In this document: positions 40,750 to 52,891 of the stretch, one piece after another | Layout of the letters: every line of letters starts with the position of its first letter | How positions within the stretch are numbered: position 1 is the first letter of the stretch | DNA from: Littorina saxatilis | Lineage: Eukaryota > Mollusca > Gastropoda > Littorinimorpha > Littorinidae | Reading direction: 5' to 3' | Length of the DNA: 64,000 nucleotides | NCBI RefSeq assembly: GCF_037325665.1 | Contig: NC_090255.1 | Location: forward strand, 5,713,890-5,777,889 | Notes under the pieces: model-generated | Told to the model about the DNA's origin: nothing | Databases searched by the model: none | What the model saw: only the letters and a program-made list of their open reading frames with translations | Made by a program: the position numbers and the translations under genes

Positions 40750-42019
40750 CTAAGTGTGTCATGAAGTGGATTTTAGTGTGAAAAAAGGAGTTACTTTTAC
40801 GTATGCGTGTTCTGCCCTATCTAATTACTCTGACTCTTCACTCTTCACACTAAAACACTCCAAACACAGAATTTTGGGAGGATGCAGACTTATTAATTCC
40901 TCACCAAAATATAACACAATTCTTCACTTCAAATACAACTCAACTTCTCGAACACACAGTTCACACAAACATATAGCATTCACTCAATGCATATAAATAC
41001 ATGTTATAAAGATACTTTCTCAACGATAGATTAACGCACAAGATGAAGTGCTGACCAACACTCACGAGTTCGTATCACGGCTCACTGCATGTCGTCATTT
41101 ACACATCCTTGTGTCGTTGAATCCCGTAGATGATGAATTCCCAGAACTTATAGGTGCCAACACAATGACACACCTTTCACGTTTCTCCCCGAGAAACATT
41201 TCCGCCATTAGCGAAATAAACCGTCGTCGCTACGACCGGTACCGATGGAAACTCCGCCGTTTAGCCATCTCTGCGCCGATGTGGTCTCTTCCCCCACCAT
41301 CGCTCCGCATTCTCCCGTGTAAGGTCCCTCCCTTGTCCACGCCATGGAAAAACCCTCATGGAACCTCCTAAAGAATTAACCCAAGTCTTAATACACATTC
41401 TCTTAAACGATCTCCTCTTCCTAAACTAAAGTCGTGTAAACATCTCTCTCGTTCATTCTACATTCACATTCCGTCCACAGACAAAATCCAACTATACTTC
41501 ATCCATGAATCACTTAATCCATCACTGACACTACCACACATAGTATCACTGTCTTAAACATAACATAAATGCGTAACAGCAATTATGTTCAAGAATTTAC
41601 CAACAAAAACCATAACATAATCACAAGAATTCTCTCAAAACTTCACACTTAGAATTTAGGGCACTTTGTATACACTAACCTTTACATTCCAGCTATGTAT
41701 TCCAACTTCAATAATATACAACATAGTAAATCATTTACCTTAAGAGACCCGTCTCTTGAAAGAGCACTTGTTCCCAGAACAAGACCGACACGCGCCGACA
41801 ACCTTCCCGGTTGCAAATCTCAAACGCTGTGACGTTATTTACCCCAGACCAGCTACAGTTCTCAATAACACAACTCATGTCAAACTATGGTTTTCTCGTG
41901 CAACGCACAAAACCCGTGATAACGCCTCTCCCGTCACCTACGCATCGCACTGCAATATTTAGGGAGGTTATAAACACGACATGGTTTCACATCACAAATA
42001 TGCTACTCACATCTTTGTG
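40750..42019 (+). other. LTR-like insertion, block copy 2
   Basis: Starts AGTGTGTCATGAAG and ends CTTTGTGACA before TACTGGTTATC. Shares only its first part and the short word AAAGATACTTTCTCAAC with 22338-23220. Probably an LTR fossil; no protein seen. Confidence 0.35.
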
Positions 42020-42370
42020 ACATACTGGTTATCAGAGAAACAAATAATCAGAGAAAAAAATGTATGAAGTGGGATATGGCTCTTTCCATGGTTACTGTCT
42101 GTAAATTTATATGTACATACCCTGTCTCTGTTTTCACTGAGTCGGGTTTAAGGAAGTGATGCAGCTCAAATTGCCTGCTGCACGTGAATTTAGCAGGACA
42201 GAGCAGCTGTAAAGAAATAGCCGTTTACACGTTTATTTCTGTTTTTGTTTTAAATAATTAAAGTGCTTGCCAAAAAAAAGGTTGTTCCTTTCATCAGTTA
42301 CATAGAATACAAACATCAATTTTGATGCATTTCTTTGTTTGCGTGTGTGTGTGTGTGTGATCGTATTGTT

Positions 42371-42853
42371 ACAGAATACAGAATACAGAATACAGTATTT
42401 ATTGAGCCAAGTGACATTAAAAAAACATTTAAAGCACAAGGAATTTAGCGTAGTGTTGGTAAAATCACGCACACACACACACCCACACACACACTGACAC
42501 ACACACACACACGCCCACACATTCACTGACATACACACCAACACACACACGCCCACACTACAGCAGTCACGATCACACCATCACACGCAGGGCAGACATG
42601 AGGTAAAACAAATGACAATCATCTATTAAAAGAAAAAGTACAAAGAGTGGTCTAAGATGCTGGTGGAAGGGTCTACACAGAATACAATTTTATAATCTAA
42701 TGCATAGTTAGAACTAGCCCATCCCCTCCACCCACCCACTCATGAATGACTAAAATAATGCAGCTAAAAATATAGAAAAAAATAAAAATCACACATCAAA
42801 GTCCCACTCAACCCCCCCCCCCCCCTCCCCACCACCACCACCACCACCACCTA
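42371..42853 (-). mobile_element. LINE 3-prime fragment with AGAATAC-type tail
   Basis: Inserted between ATTGTTAC and CTATACC, which are adjacent in the other blocks (about 3501 and 23600). The left end shows AGAATAC repeats, the tail of a reverse-oriented CR1/L2-type element; CA and CAC runs fill the rest. No coding. Confidence 0.6.
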
Positions 42854-42900
42854 ACTATACCTTCTCCTTTCTCTCTCTTTCTGGATCACCCACACTGATT

Positions 42901-43131
42901 TGTGACCCTCCACCACAAAATGAGTTGCATGTCACATCGCGCTGTTCTGCGCTAGGCTTAATTTAAGTCCGGGGAGTGTCTGGTAACAGTGTGAGGGTCA
43001 TCTTAGGCAGAGGCTTATAACTCAAACGGTTTTCACCACTGGATAGAGCATAACAAACTCTTTAGGAAAATGTACAAATATGAAAATCATGCAAAGGTGA
43101 CATGCGACTCAGTCCGTGGTGGAGGGTCACA
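42901..43131. mobile_element. MITE with TGTGACCCTCCA ends, block copy 2
   Basis: Same insertion as 3550-3802, 231 bp, with about 20 bp lost inside. Confidence 0.8.
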
Positions 43132-43796
43132 TTTGGTGGAACAGAGACATCTGATTCCATAGGGAAGCTCACTTAACATCAAAAATAGCACTATCACAGT
43201 TCTTTTGATTTGACATTAAGTTTAGCAAGAAATTCATTTACAAATTTGCAGGTTCATTCAGGTGTAAAAATCATCTCCAGACGCACATAATAATACACAT
43301 GATAAATGTTGCTAGCACACAGAATAAAATCTTTGGGGTTTAAAAACATGAAGAAGAATGCATACATTCAGTGTAAAATCAACATGAATCTTTTTTTTTT
43401 AAGCTAAGACATATCTGCCACTACACACCACCCTGAGGGACAACCATGCACACACATGTTCTTGCAAAAATTCCCCAAGATAAAAAAATGATCTGTCCCA
43501 AACATTATTCTCTATGAGTACTTAACTGACATGGCACAAGTTTGCATTGCTGTTGTGAGTATTTGTCTGTGGTATGTGTTTGCGTGTTTTTTTTTACTGT
43601 GCACTGTGCTGCGCTGCGAAAAAATTTTGATTCTTTGTATCTTATGCGAGCATGTATATGTGCTCTTTGATGATTATTTTCCTTTTTATCTGAGACAAAT
43701 TGTATTAGTTGTATATGTCGTGTTGTGTTTTTGATTGAACTTGTAAATTGAACTTGTAAAGCGCTTCGAGCTGTGGAGAAGCGCTATATAAATGTC

Positions 43797-43827
<31 letters not shown>

Positions 43828-43955
43828 GTTATTATCATATGAATAATATTCAATACAGTAACAAAATGTTCTTTATTGTTAAACCACATTAATTTGTTTA
43901 TGGAACGACGTAAAGTTACCTTCATATAAACATCAGAATTGAGTAAGTTTCCATA

Positions 43956-44004
43956 ACCTTCGTGGTTGAAAACGACGTTAAACACCAAAGAAAGAAAGAA
44001 AGAA
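43956..44004 (+). mobile_element. Tail-only insertion, block copy 2
   Basis: Same event as 5074-5122, with AGTAAGTTTCCATA on both sides. Confidence 0.85.
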
Positions 44005-44690
44005 AGTAAGTTTCCATACCAATAGCAATACTCTTGCCGTCTAAATTTATACTTGTTTTATTTTACCGCTGCGTCTTGTATTTGTTTGAATTAGGCTAAA
44101 AAGACATTTCCATGGAAGGGAGGTCACTACTACCATGTTTCCGGGATCGAGGCAGATTTCTCGACTTCACAGCAATGCAAACTTGTGCCATGAATTGTTA
44201 TTAAGCCATTTATAAAACGACTATCACTGAGCCTTTCACTAAACGGACACCTATTTTCAAGGGACTGTAAGTTGTTACGACAGGTGGTTTGGAAAAGGAA
44301 CACAATCCGCGAAAAGCCTCACAGTCAGTGAGTCACAGGTAATGTAGCGTTCTTGTTAAATTCCTAGCTCATAATTCACTGCAGAGGAATATTAAGGCTC
44401 CAAATTTGCAGAACCTTCACTTGTAAGCATAGCAAGTCATTTTACGAGGGTCAACTGAAAATGTTGGACTCGAACAGGAAGGAGTTGACTTGCGAGTCTC
44501 GGAAAAAGTTTGCATTTCAACATCGAAGTGGATTCACAGCGCGCGGCGCGTTCTGCAGCGTTGCGATTTTCAACGCGCGGCGCTACGAGGAGCGCTGCGA
44601 TTCACGACGCGCGATGTATTCTGCTGTAATATTTCCTTCACAATCGCAAAGTTTACAACTGTCAACAGCTACATTTATCTGAGAAATAAA

Positions 44691-44833
44691 ACGTTTCGTT
44701 GTTCACTTGTGTGCTGAATGCTGCTGCACATGCTTTTGCTTTGCTTTGTATGTATTATGTATGTTTGTCATTGTAAAGCGCTTTGAGAATGTAAAGCGCT
44801 CTATAAATCTCCCATATTATTATTATTATTATT
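44691..44833 (+). mobile_element. Short L2-type LINE/SINE tail insertion
   Basis: Found only here; ends AAAGCGCTCTATAAATCTCCC with an ATT run. The other blocks continue CTGTCAATAAAACG at this point (5924 and 25566). Confidence 0.65.
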
Positions 44834-44966
44834 AAAACAGAGCTCCATTCTCTCTCTCTCTCTCACTCTTTCAACTGAGTTCACCACATATCGCTGCGCC
44901 GATGTAAAAACGTGCCAAAGTTCCGGCCTTGAATACGTGGCAGTCATATCACTACATGTCATTGCG

Positions 44967-45126
44967 ATGGCTTCTACTATATGGAAAGCAGCTGAGTTTT
45001 TAAACTGTGATGACGTTTTTAAACAAGTATCCGAGTACAGTGCCGCGGAACCGCTGTTAATCGGTGTCACACCACAGGCGGAAGGCTTCGTCCACTGGAC
45101 TACTACTATCACAGAAAGACTACAAG
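44967..45126 (+). CDS. Candidate first coding exon, protein unknown (block copy 2)
   Basis: Paralogue of 6069-6228, same length and donor, with Trp to Cys at the LNW position. Confidence 0.3.
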
Positions 45127-45766
45127 GTATGTCACTCACTTTCGAGTCTTCTGTGTTCTTGGAGTCGCTTCCTGGGGAAAAAATATTGTTCAAGACGGTT
45201 TGCCTTTTCCTACAGTCTGTGTAAGGTCAAATAAATACAGTTGAATGATTGTTCGAACTATTATGTGCCTTTAGTTTTTAGTTTCCGTCCGCTGCAGGTT
45301 GTTTTTAACCATCATTTGGACGAATCTTCGTTTGCGAGCCGCTAATCCACTTGGGGACAAATCATGTATGCCGCACCGAATATGCATGCCAGCGCTCATT
45401 GGTTAATAACAGGATATTCTATGATTATTTTCCCGTGGGTAGCTTTGCTGCACAATATTTACATATGTTTTAGACCAATGAGCGCTGGTATGCATATTCG
45501 GTGCGGCATAACCAAATGATGGTTAAAAACAACCTGCAGCAGACGGAAGCTGAAAACTAAAGGTACATAATAGTTCAAACAATCATTCAACTGTATTTAC
45601 TTGACCTTACACAGACTGTAGGAAAAGGCAAACCGTCTTGAACAATATTTTTTCCCCAGGAAGCGACTCCAAGAACACAGAAGATTCGAAGGTGAGTGAC
45701 ATACCTTGTAGTCTTTCTGTGATAGTAGTAGTCCAGTGGACGATACCTTCCGCCTGTGGTCACACC
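45063..45766. repeat. Large inverted repeat (hairpin), block copy 2
   Basis: Same fold as 6165-6876. Confidence 0.85.
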
Positions 45767-45790
45767 AGCAGTTAACACTTCAGCAGCCAT
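45705..45790 (-). CDS. Candidate mirrored first exon, reverse strand (block copy 2)
   Basis: Paralogue of 6807-6892, beginning MAAEVLTAGVTTGG, donor GTATGT. Confidence 0.25.
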
Positions 45791-46182
45791 TTTGGAATTC
45801 GCGCATGCGCAGATTTTTTTTTTTTCTTTTTTTTTCTCGGTTGATTAGAAAGCGTATTCAGTCAGCAGAAAGTGCAATTTTGTAGTCTTGCAGCCCTGAA
45901 GTTGCTTTTGAGTGTCCAAGGAAAGAATGTAAAGGTTCTTAGGATTACATCGGGCACACAAATACACGATTTGTCTTGTTTTTCTGGTTGATTTGAACGC
46001 ATGCGCAGATCGTTTTTTTCGAGTGTTTTTCCTCCTCTTTCGGGTTCCTTCTTCGTTCCATGTAAGCGCTGGAACTGTTAACTGGTGTATACATTCACTT
46101 CAGATAATATAATAGAGGTAGGTGCAATCAATTGTTGTTCAAAATGTTGCTGATAATCATGGATGTACGAAAATAAAGCGCG

Positions 46183-46770
46183 TCAACAATCTGCGCTGCT
46201 GAGAACAATAGCCGCGCTCTGGGAATCGCTGCGCTGCACAACACGCCGCGCTCTGTAAATCGCTTGCCTTTCAACATTGTCCCTCCGGACCTCCACGACG
46301 TCGTCGTCCGTTTCGTAGTGCTCAACCCAGAGGTACTTCTTCATGGTTGCAAACATACGATGGTTTGAGGATGGCGTATCTGGCAAATATAGCGGATGGT
46401 TAACCATCTCCAAGCCGCAATATAATCATTTGTTGCCATGGAAACCAAGGACTTTCTGGCAGGGTCGGTGTCTTAAGGGAGCAATATCCCTTTCCGTAGT
46501 GTTCCTCGGTGCTTAGCCTTGATATATATGCTCTCTTACTCTTAGTTGACTTGCAAGTATGGAAAAGAATTCACCGGTTATTGTCATCTTTTGGAACGAA
46601 GTCCAACAGGAAATACCCCTCTGCGTCTAATGAAACAGATGCCATCACCTTTTTAAGGGGAATTGACCCTGACTTTCTTTAGGTGGGTATAACCTTGATG
46701 CCCCTACTGCATGAACAGTTGATTGGTTTCAGGCTGAAAGTGATGTACCCTAGTTTTAATGCTGAAAATG
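46183..46770 (-). pseudogene. Dead mariner transposase, C-terminal part (block copy 2)
   Basis: HPLYLPDTPSSNHRMFATMK is visible on the reverse strand near 46350-46400. Upstream the similarity breaks at about 46755, where about 100 bp of unrelated sequence replaces the middle part; a short N-terminal piece remains at 46858-46912. Confidence 0.6.
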
Positions 46771-47094
46771 CGTATGGTTTGAGGTACACGACGTAGGACC
46801 CAAAAAACACCGAAAAACCGTAAGAATTACGCAGAATGCGTAGGACTTGACAGGTATGAGAGTATCAGCAATGTAATAGGTGCACATTGGTTAATTTTGC
46901 ACCACCAGTGACCAGTGTGCAGACAGCATCAACGGTTTCTTGAGTTGTGACCATTGTTGGTTTTCCACACGGTTTGTCACCTTAAACGGTTTTCCTTCCA
47001 AGCCTGTATTCCGCTGACCACCTTATGACTGTGGTCTATGAAGGGGGATCCCTGCCAAACGTTTCCGTCAGGTCATTATGAATTTCCAGTTGTT

Positions 47095-47144
47095 ATAACC
47101 TTCGTGGTTGAAAACGACGTTAAACACCAAATAAATAAAGAAAG
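47095..47144 (+). mobile_element. Tail-only insertion, block copy 2
   Basis: Same event as 8396-8445. Confidence 0.75.
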
Positions 47145-47960
47145 ATTTTCAGTTGTCTAAGATTAAAAACATTTCTTTGCAAATATTGGATCGCTGAGTT
47201 TTGTTACTTTTCTAGAATGTCGGGTTAACAGTGGGGTATGGTACTTTGAGAAACCGAGGCACACAAACTAACCGGTAAAAATACATATTATTTTGCATGA
47301 CCTCTTCACAAGAATCTTTCTTAATTCATGCCAAGTTCAGACCTGTGCACATCTACGGTTTCTTCGTTATTTCTTCGATTTTTATATGCAGAATACGGTG
47401 CTACGGATTTTTAATTAAAATTCCAAAATTCCGATGTTTTACTCACAAAAAAAAAGTGTTGTACTTTTTTCTGTTTTAAGATGTTTTGTCCAATTAGTTG
47501 GCCGTTGCGCTGAAAAGACGTTTTTCGATTTACTGGAAGCGCGCGTGTTCTCATTGAGTCTTTGTTCTTAGATTTAGTTCGTCCAGCGTCTACGTGGCAA
47601 CTTGTGATTGAAGTGAAACATGGAAAAGAAAACAAGTCGCGTAAGGCGAAAATACAATATTTAGTCAAGTAGCTGTCGAACTCACAGAATGAAACTGAAC
47701 GCAAGACCGTATACTCGTAGCATCGTCACTCCACCGCTCATGGCAAAGGCAGTGAAATTGACAAGAAGAGCGGGGTAGTAGTTGCGCTAAGAAGGATAGC
47801 ACGCTTTTCTGTACCTCTCTTTGTTTTAACTTTCTGAGCGTGTTTTTAATCCAAACATATCATATCTATATGTTTTTGGAATCAGGAACCGACAAGGAAT
47901 AAGATGAAAGTGTTTTTAAATTGATTTGGACAATTTAATTTTGATAATAATTTTTATATA

Positions 47961-49593
47961 AGCTACTCACAAAAAGTTAAGGATCACTTGCACACAAATT
48001 CATAACTTTCCAAATAAGAAAGCCAATGCGTTGGTATTTGGCAAACGTTTAATTCAATGCTTTAGTGATAACGATTCAACATTTCCTTTAATTTCGAGCA
48101 ATCGTTTGGTCTGTACATTTTATCAAAGTGTGTACGTATCGAAATTTAATTTCACAAAGTCGTTGAAATCACAAGACATGGCATTCAGATGCTCCCAAAA
48201 GTTCAGTAATGCGTGTAACCGCCCTGACTGTTCTGGCACTCGACGCAGCGAGTCCTCATTGAGTTGACCAGGGTGGTGAAGATCCTCTGTGGAAGCGCCT
48301 GCCACTCAGCCTGCAGCATCTGGTAGAGGTGCTGGACATCCCTGGGAGGGGGGTGGTTGCTCCTCACTTTGCGATCCAACTCATCCCAGAGGTTCTCAAT
48401 CGGGTTGAGATCGGGACTGCATGCTGGCCACTCCATTCTGTTGACTCCAGAATGCTGCAGGAAGTCGTTGACCACCCTTGCCCTGTGGTGGCGAGCGTTG
48501 TCATCCTGGGAGACAGCCTGCGGTCCCATCTGCTGCAGTGTAGGCACAGCCAGCGGTCGAAGGATCTCATCATGGTATCGGAGGCCAGTCAGGTTACCCT
48601 GTACATGAAACAAGGGTGTTCTGTGGTGAAGGCTGAAGGCCCCCCAGACCATTACAGAACCTCCACCAAAGGCCACCTTTTCTTGGACAGTGGCGTCAAT
48701 GTAACGTTCCCCTTGGCGCCTCCAGATCTTCAGTCGGTCGTCGTTGTGGTTCAGGGTGAAGCGTGATTCATCACTGAACAGGACCTGGGACCATTGCTGA
48801 CGTGTCCACCTCACGTGACGTCTGCAGAAGGCGCGGCGTGCTGCCCTATGGGCTGGAGTTAAGCGTGGCCGTACAGCTGGGCGACGAGAACGGAGGTTAA
48901 ACCCATGATGGCGATTCCATATGGTCTGCTGGCTGATGTTGGTGTTAGTAGCCACCCTCAGCTTCCTTCGAATAATGCTGGAAGAGGCTGTTCTTGTTTG
49001 CAAGGCTAGTCGTTCAATGAGACGATCTTCACGTGGAGTTGTCTTCTTTGGTCGCCCAGGTCTACGTCTTTCCTGGACCCTCCCAGTGGCTGTGAAACGT
49101 TGAATCAGTCTGACAATGACCGAGATGGACACGTGAAGTCGCCTGGCCACTTCTCGCTTGGGGACACCATCTTGGAACCATGCAACAGCTCGTCCCCTCT
49201 CAAACTTGTTCCATTTTCGTCGTGGAGGCATTGTCAGATAATGCCTAATACTGGTGGAATGTCTTCTCAAAAAGCCAAGCAAGTGACAGCATCTCACACA
49301 TAAACAGCAGTGCTTGCACGTGCATAATGGTTTTTCCTTGTGGCTTGTGCAATGTGTTCGGGCTGAACGGTCCAAAACAAGGTCCTTTTTCGCAAGTTTC
49401 CGCTTTTTCTTTTGCTACCAAGCTCAGTAGTAGAGAATCCCGTGCAATTTTCCCACTAACACAACATCGCCCACTTACAGCTGAACAAGAATTCATAACA
49501 ATTTGGTTTGACTGAGAAATAAATAACAGTAGCGAACTGATTTTATTGAGCACCTGTTTTCTCATAGTGATCCTTAACTTTTTGTGAGTAGTG
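47961..49593 (-). mobile_element. Tc1-type DNA transposon, apparently intact, 1633 bp
   Basis: Inverted ends share ACTCACAAAAAGTTAAGGAT; TA flanks at 47959-47960 and 49594-49595. One uninterrupted transposase frame fills the centre. Confidence 0.9.
48203..49231 (-). CDS. Tc1-type transposase, full length
   Basis: 342 residues, the usual Tc1 size. The ATG at 49231 (MPPRRKWNKF) is preferred over the ATG at 49375, because family members start just before the first helix-turn-helix. Two HTH regions (about 7-50 and 66-117) flank a GRPKK AT-hook-like motif at 59-63. Catalytic residues D154 (FSDESRF), D244 (QDDNARHH) and E279 (SPDLNPIENLWDE) give DD34E spacing. No stop or shift. It would cut and paste the element at TA sites in the nucleus. 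The neighbouring copy at 19292 is a different, dead subfamily. Confidence 0.95.
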   Translation of the reverse strand: MPPRRKWNKFERGRAVAWFQDGVPKREVARRLHVSISVIVRLIQRFTATGRVQERRRPGRPKKTTPREDRLIERLALQTRTASSSIIRRKLRVATNTNISQQTIWNRHHGFNLRSRRPAVRPRLTPAHRAARRAFCRRHVRWTRQQWSQVLFSDESRFTLNHNDDRLKIWRRQGERYIDATVQEKVAFGGGSVMVWGAFSLHHRTPLFHVQGNLTGLRYHDEILRPLAVPTLQQMGPQAVSQDDNARHHRARVVNDFLQHSGVNRMEWPACSPDLNPIENLWDELDRKVRSNHPPPRDVQHLYQMLQAEWQALPQRIFTTLVNSMRTRCVECQNSQGGYTHY

Positions 49594-50286
49594 TATTTAA
49601 TTTTCAGAGCTTGTTTTTAATCCGAATATAACATATTTATATGTTTTTGGAATCAGCAAATGATGGAGAATAAGATAAACGTAAATTTGGATCGTTTTAT
49701 AAATTTTTATTTTTTTTTAACAATTTTCAGATTTTTAATGACCAAAGTCATTGATTAATTTTTAAGCCACCAAGCTGAAATGCAATACCGAAGTCCGGGC
49801 TTTGTCGAAGATTACTTGACCAAAATTTCAACCAATTTGGTTGAAAAATGAGGGCGTGACAGTGCCGCCTCAACTTTCACGAAAAGCCGGATATGACGTC
49901 ATCAAACACATTTATCAAAAAAATGAAAAAAACGTTCGGGGATTTCATACCCAGGAACTCTCATGTCAAATTTCATAAAGATCGGTCCAGCAGTTTAGTC
50001 TGAATCGCTCTACACACACACACAGACAGACACACACACACACGCACATACACCACGACCCTCGTTTTGATTCCCCCTCGATGTTAAAATATTTAGTCAA
50101 AACTTGACTAAATATAAAAAGAGTGCGAGATTCAGATAGTGAAGAGGAGACACCAGCTCTGTCACCAGTCCCATTCTACTGCGTCATAGTGTTTCAGTTT
50201 GTGTGCTTTGTGAGCAGAATTATGTCTTGAACTGTCGTTACAGCTTACTACTGAAACATTTTAAAAACTACTGAAATTTGGTTTGT

Positions 50287-50544
50287 TTACTCTACTGATG
50301 AGCGTTTTGAGTGTGCACAGGTCTGCAAGTTTTGAATGTCTAAGTCAATTCCTTCCTGGTTGGGCCGGTACTTCTCACTGACCCTTGTAGATCCCTTTGA
50401 AGTCACGGAAAGAACTGTGAATACATTTCGTTTACATGTGTCAAAGAAAGAATGATCTGTGTAAGCCAACAGGGGAGGCAACTCTGTCGTGTAAGTGATG
50501 TCCCTTGGTTGACACAGTGTGTATTTTCTCGTAATTTTTGTCAA
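50287..50544 (-). other. Short reverse-strand ORF, second copy
   Basis: Paralogue of 8716-8940. The upstream TIR element altered its end (QTCAHSKRSSVE). Confidence 0.2.
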
Positions 50545-50564
50545 TCAAACATGAACATTTATTT

Positions 50565-50844
50565 AATTATTTGTGGATCTGTGATAGTCTGTTAATACTG
50601 TTGTTTTAAACTGTCTAGATCATGATTATATAATTTTATGTGATGATCTGACTAAATGATAATAATTACATGTACTACTTTCTTTTAAATGGATTATAAA
50701 TTTTAGGTATTGTTCTAGTATTCACTAATGTTGTATTGATATTACTGGCACCCCTTTTAAACTGATATGGTTTTTACGTTTACAAGGCGACGATGTGAAT
50801 TTGTGATGTAGATATGTGGCTGGTTATGTGTGAGAATGTAAATA

Positions 50845-50924
<80 letters not shown>

Positions 50925-51097
50925 TTGTGTCTGTGTGTGCATGACAGTGTAATGTACGTATGTATGCATGCATGGTGATGTGTGTCTGCATATGTGTCTG
51001 GTTGGTTTTTATTTTATTTTTACCGTGCCGTGCCAAGATGAAATCCTTTTGCAAAATTGGTGAATAAATATCTTGTATCTTGTATCTTGTATCTTGT
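50565..51097 (+). mobile_element. LINE 3-prime fragment with TATCTTG tail and GT microsatellite
   Basis: Inserted in the sequence that reads AACATTATTTGTGCTTAAG at 8948. It ends GTGAATAAATATCTTG with repeated TATCTTG, a CR1/L2-style tail. A (GT)n run of about 38 units lies at 50847-50923. Confidence 0.65.
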
Positions 51098-51536
51098 GCT
51101 TAAGTTTAGTGCTCAATCTGTCTACTAATTTCACGACAAATGCTCTTTGGCTTGGTGACAGGGATCTGTATCAAAATCTAGTAAAGAATGCCACTGGATT
51201 TTAAGCTAAGAATTTAACACGCTAAAGTTCGTTATTACCCTTGCCCAAATTAGGAGCCGTGATTTTTGTAGTCACCCTCACTTGCCTTGACTTGATCAGT
51301 GGTTGAGGCACATGAGCTAGGGCCTGTTCACTGTTCTAAAGTTGATGGGGAATGAATACAGACTGGCTCAGGAACCGGCAAGTCGATTGTGGAGCCCTAC
51401 CATCTTATTTTTGTTAGTATATTTTTAAAATGTGTTCAACTCTTTTTGTTTCCTTTTTAACACTCCTTCCTTTTATTTGGCACTAAATCTATTCCTTTTT
51501 TATTCTGAAGCATTTTGGTGATGGCACTGAGATTGC

Positions 51537-51736
51537 AGTAGATAGGTTAAGCCTATTTTAACATACTGGAAACTGGTAATCTTCCAGTAGGTATTAATTT
51601 AGTTTTACTAAAGCCTGCTGGGACACAAGTAATGGGTTAGTGCATTTGTAAACAGGAATCGCTTGACAAGTGGCCCCCTTCGTCCCCCCCCCCTTCCTCG
51701 TCCTGATATGGCTCTGCGTAGTCGGCTGGACGTTAA
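51537..51736 (+). mobile_element. SINE family 3, 5-prime truncated, tail split by a TTAA transposon
   Basis: Flanked by CACTGAGATTGC at 51525-51536 and 55141-55152. Its last bases (GCAACAAATACACA) lie at 55127-55140, beyond the transposon. Confidence 0.85.
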
Positions 51737-52278
51737 GGCAAGGTAACAAGAAGATTTTCGACTAAAATCGTTCAAAGTTGTGATTTGGGTTTACTTTCGT
51801 TTTGCCTTCATTCAGTAATCAAGAACACTTCTGTAAAAAATTTTCCCAAACAAAACACGATTTTATTACCTTTGTTGATGTTTTCTAATGTGTGTATGTC
51901 AAAATATTACGTTTGTTTTCCTTCATGAACTTGGTGCAACTTAGGTGCAACTTTGATTTTGCATAACTCAGCTGGTAGAAGTCGGATCGCAGAAATTTAA
52001 AAAGCAGACGAAACAGGACGGTGATTTGCACAATCGCATTGGAGGGATAAAAGAAGCATTTTCATTGGCTGAACCTTCAGTGAGAGAAAGAGCATTTGAG
52101 CTCTTTGACCTCAGCAGCCAACCAATCAGCGCGCTCCTTTCATAACCTCCATCGGCAAGACCACGCTTGCGTCATGGCGTCACCCGGTCGCTAAGTTTAC
52201 AGTACACGCAAAAACGTGTCGATTTTTCACTTCGTAGTTCCAGTCTGATCTGTTTTAGACTCTTTGAATCTATCCATC

Positions 52279-52891
52279 ATGGGAAAACCATCGTCTAGGA
52301 GAGCTGATAGGCGAAAATCACGCAAAGGACAGGATAATATGTACACAAGAAGAAATAGTAGGCCACAGGCACAGCGAGCACAGAACACACCGCCACCGGC
52401 TGAAGCACCCACTCGCTCGTCGAAACCAAAACAAGCCACTTCGTCGGAATCGAAACTAGGCTCTCATCTCGACATGGAATTTGATCAGGAAGATGGACTT
52501 TCTGGGTTTCGTTTCATCGATGTGAGCCTCCTGATTGAATTTGTATCAAAACTTCTCTGTCCAACTTGTAAACGGCCTATGGGTGAAAACAAGAGGCTGT
52601 CTCATGTGTCAGAGAGTCGTAGTTCCCTTGCATCGAAATTCGAATTCACATGTCAATGCCAGATGAAGCAGAGCTTTTGGACTTCTGCTAAGTTGACAAA
52701 GACATATGAAGTGAACAGACGGTTTGCCGTGGCAATGTTTGCAATTGGCAGAAATCAACAACAAGGTACACGTTTTCTTGGCAATATGAACATGCCTGCT
52801 TCAATGTACAAGACAAGCTGGGTACATCACAAGAAGGCCATCCTACAGGCGACTGAAAGAACTGCTGAAGAAAGTACTAAAAAAGCTGCAG
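52279..52891 (+). CDS. Kolobok-like transposase, exon 1
   Basis: ATG at 52279 (MGKPSSRRADRRKSRKGQDN) opens 204 codons plus one base and ends at GCAG|GTAAGA. The N-terminus is basic and disordered with an RRADRRKSRK cluster suited to nuclear import. Cys94 and Cys97 (CPTC) with Cys125 and Cys127 (CQC) may bind zinc. The conserved part FRFIDVSLLIEFVSKLLCPT resembles the N-terminal region of the widespread mutator-like transposase domain proteins of invertebrates. Without splicing the frame would end at 52962. Confidence 0.8.

Larger units (their letters stand above)
47637..50120 (-). mobile_element. Dispersed TTTAGTCAAG element, reverse orientation, carrying Tc1
   Basis: Ends ATATTTAGTCAAG (about 47659) and, in reverse complement, ATATTTAGTCAAGTTTTGAC (about 50113). 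The right side matches the intron copies at 12485-12905. Split by the Tc1 at 47961-49593. Confidence 0.7.
47338..50325. mobile_element. TIR element containing a nested repeat and a nested Tc1
   Basis: Perfect 14-bp inverted ends CAGACCTGTGCACA, flanked by CAAGTT at 47332-47337 and 50326-50331. The paralogue at about 8710 is empty. Without the nested insertion only about 0.5 kb belongs to it. The left part ends in an ATG frame (MEKKTS) and the right part continues with KRVRDSDSEEETPALSPVPF, so the inner repeat seems to have split a short coding exon. Superfamily unclear; the duplication length (6) does not fit hAT (8). Confidence 0.65.

Noticed and set aside
48329-48766. Plus-strand frame of 145 codons in the Tc1
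   Set aside because: Antisense shadow of the intact transposase.
47338-50325. hAT transposon
   Set aside because: CAG ends fit loosely, but the flanking duplication is CAAGTT (6 bp) rather than 8 bp, and no hAT transposase was seen.
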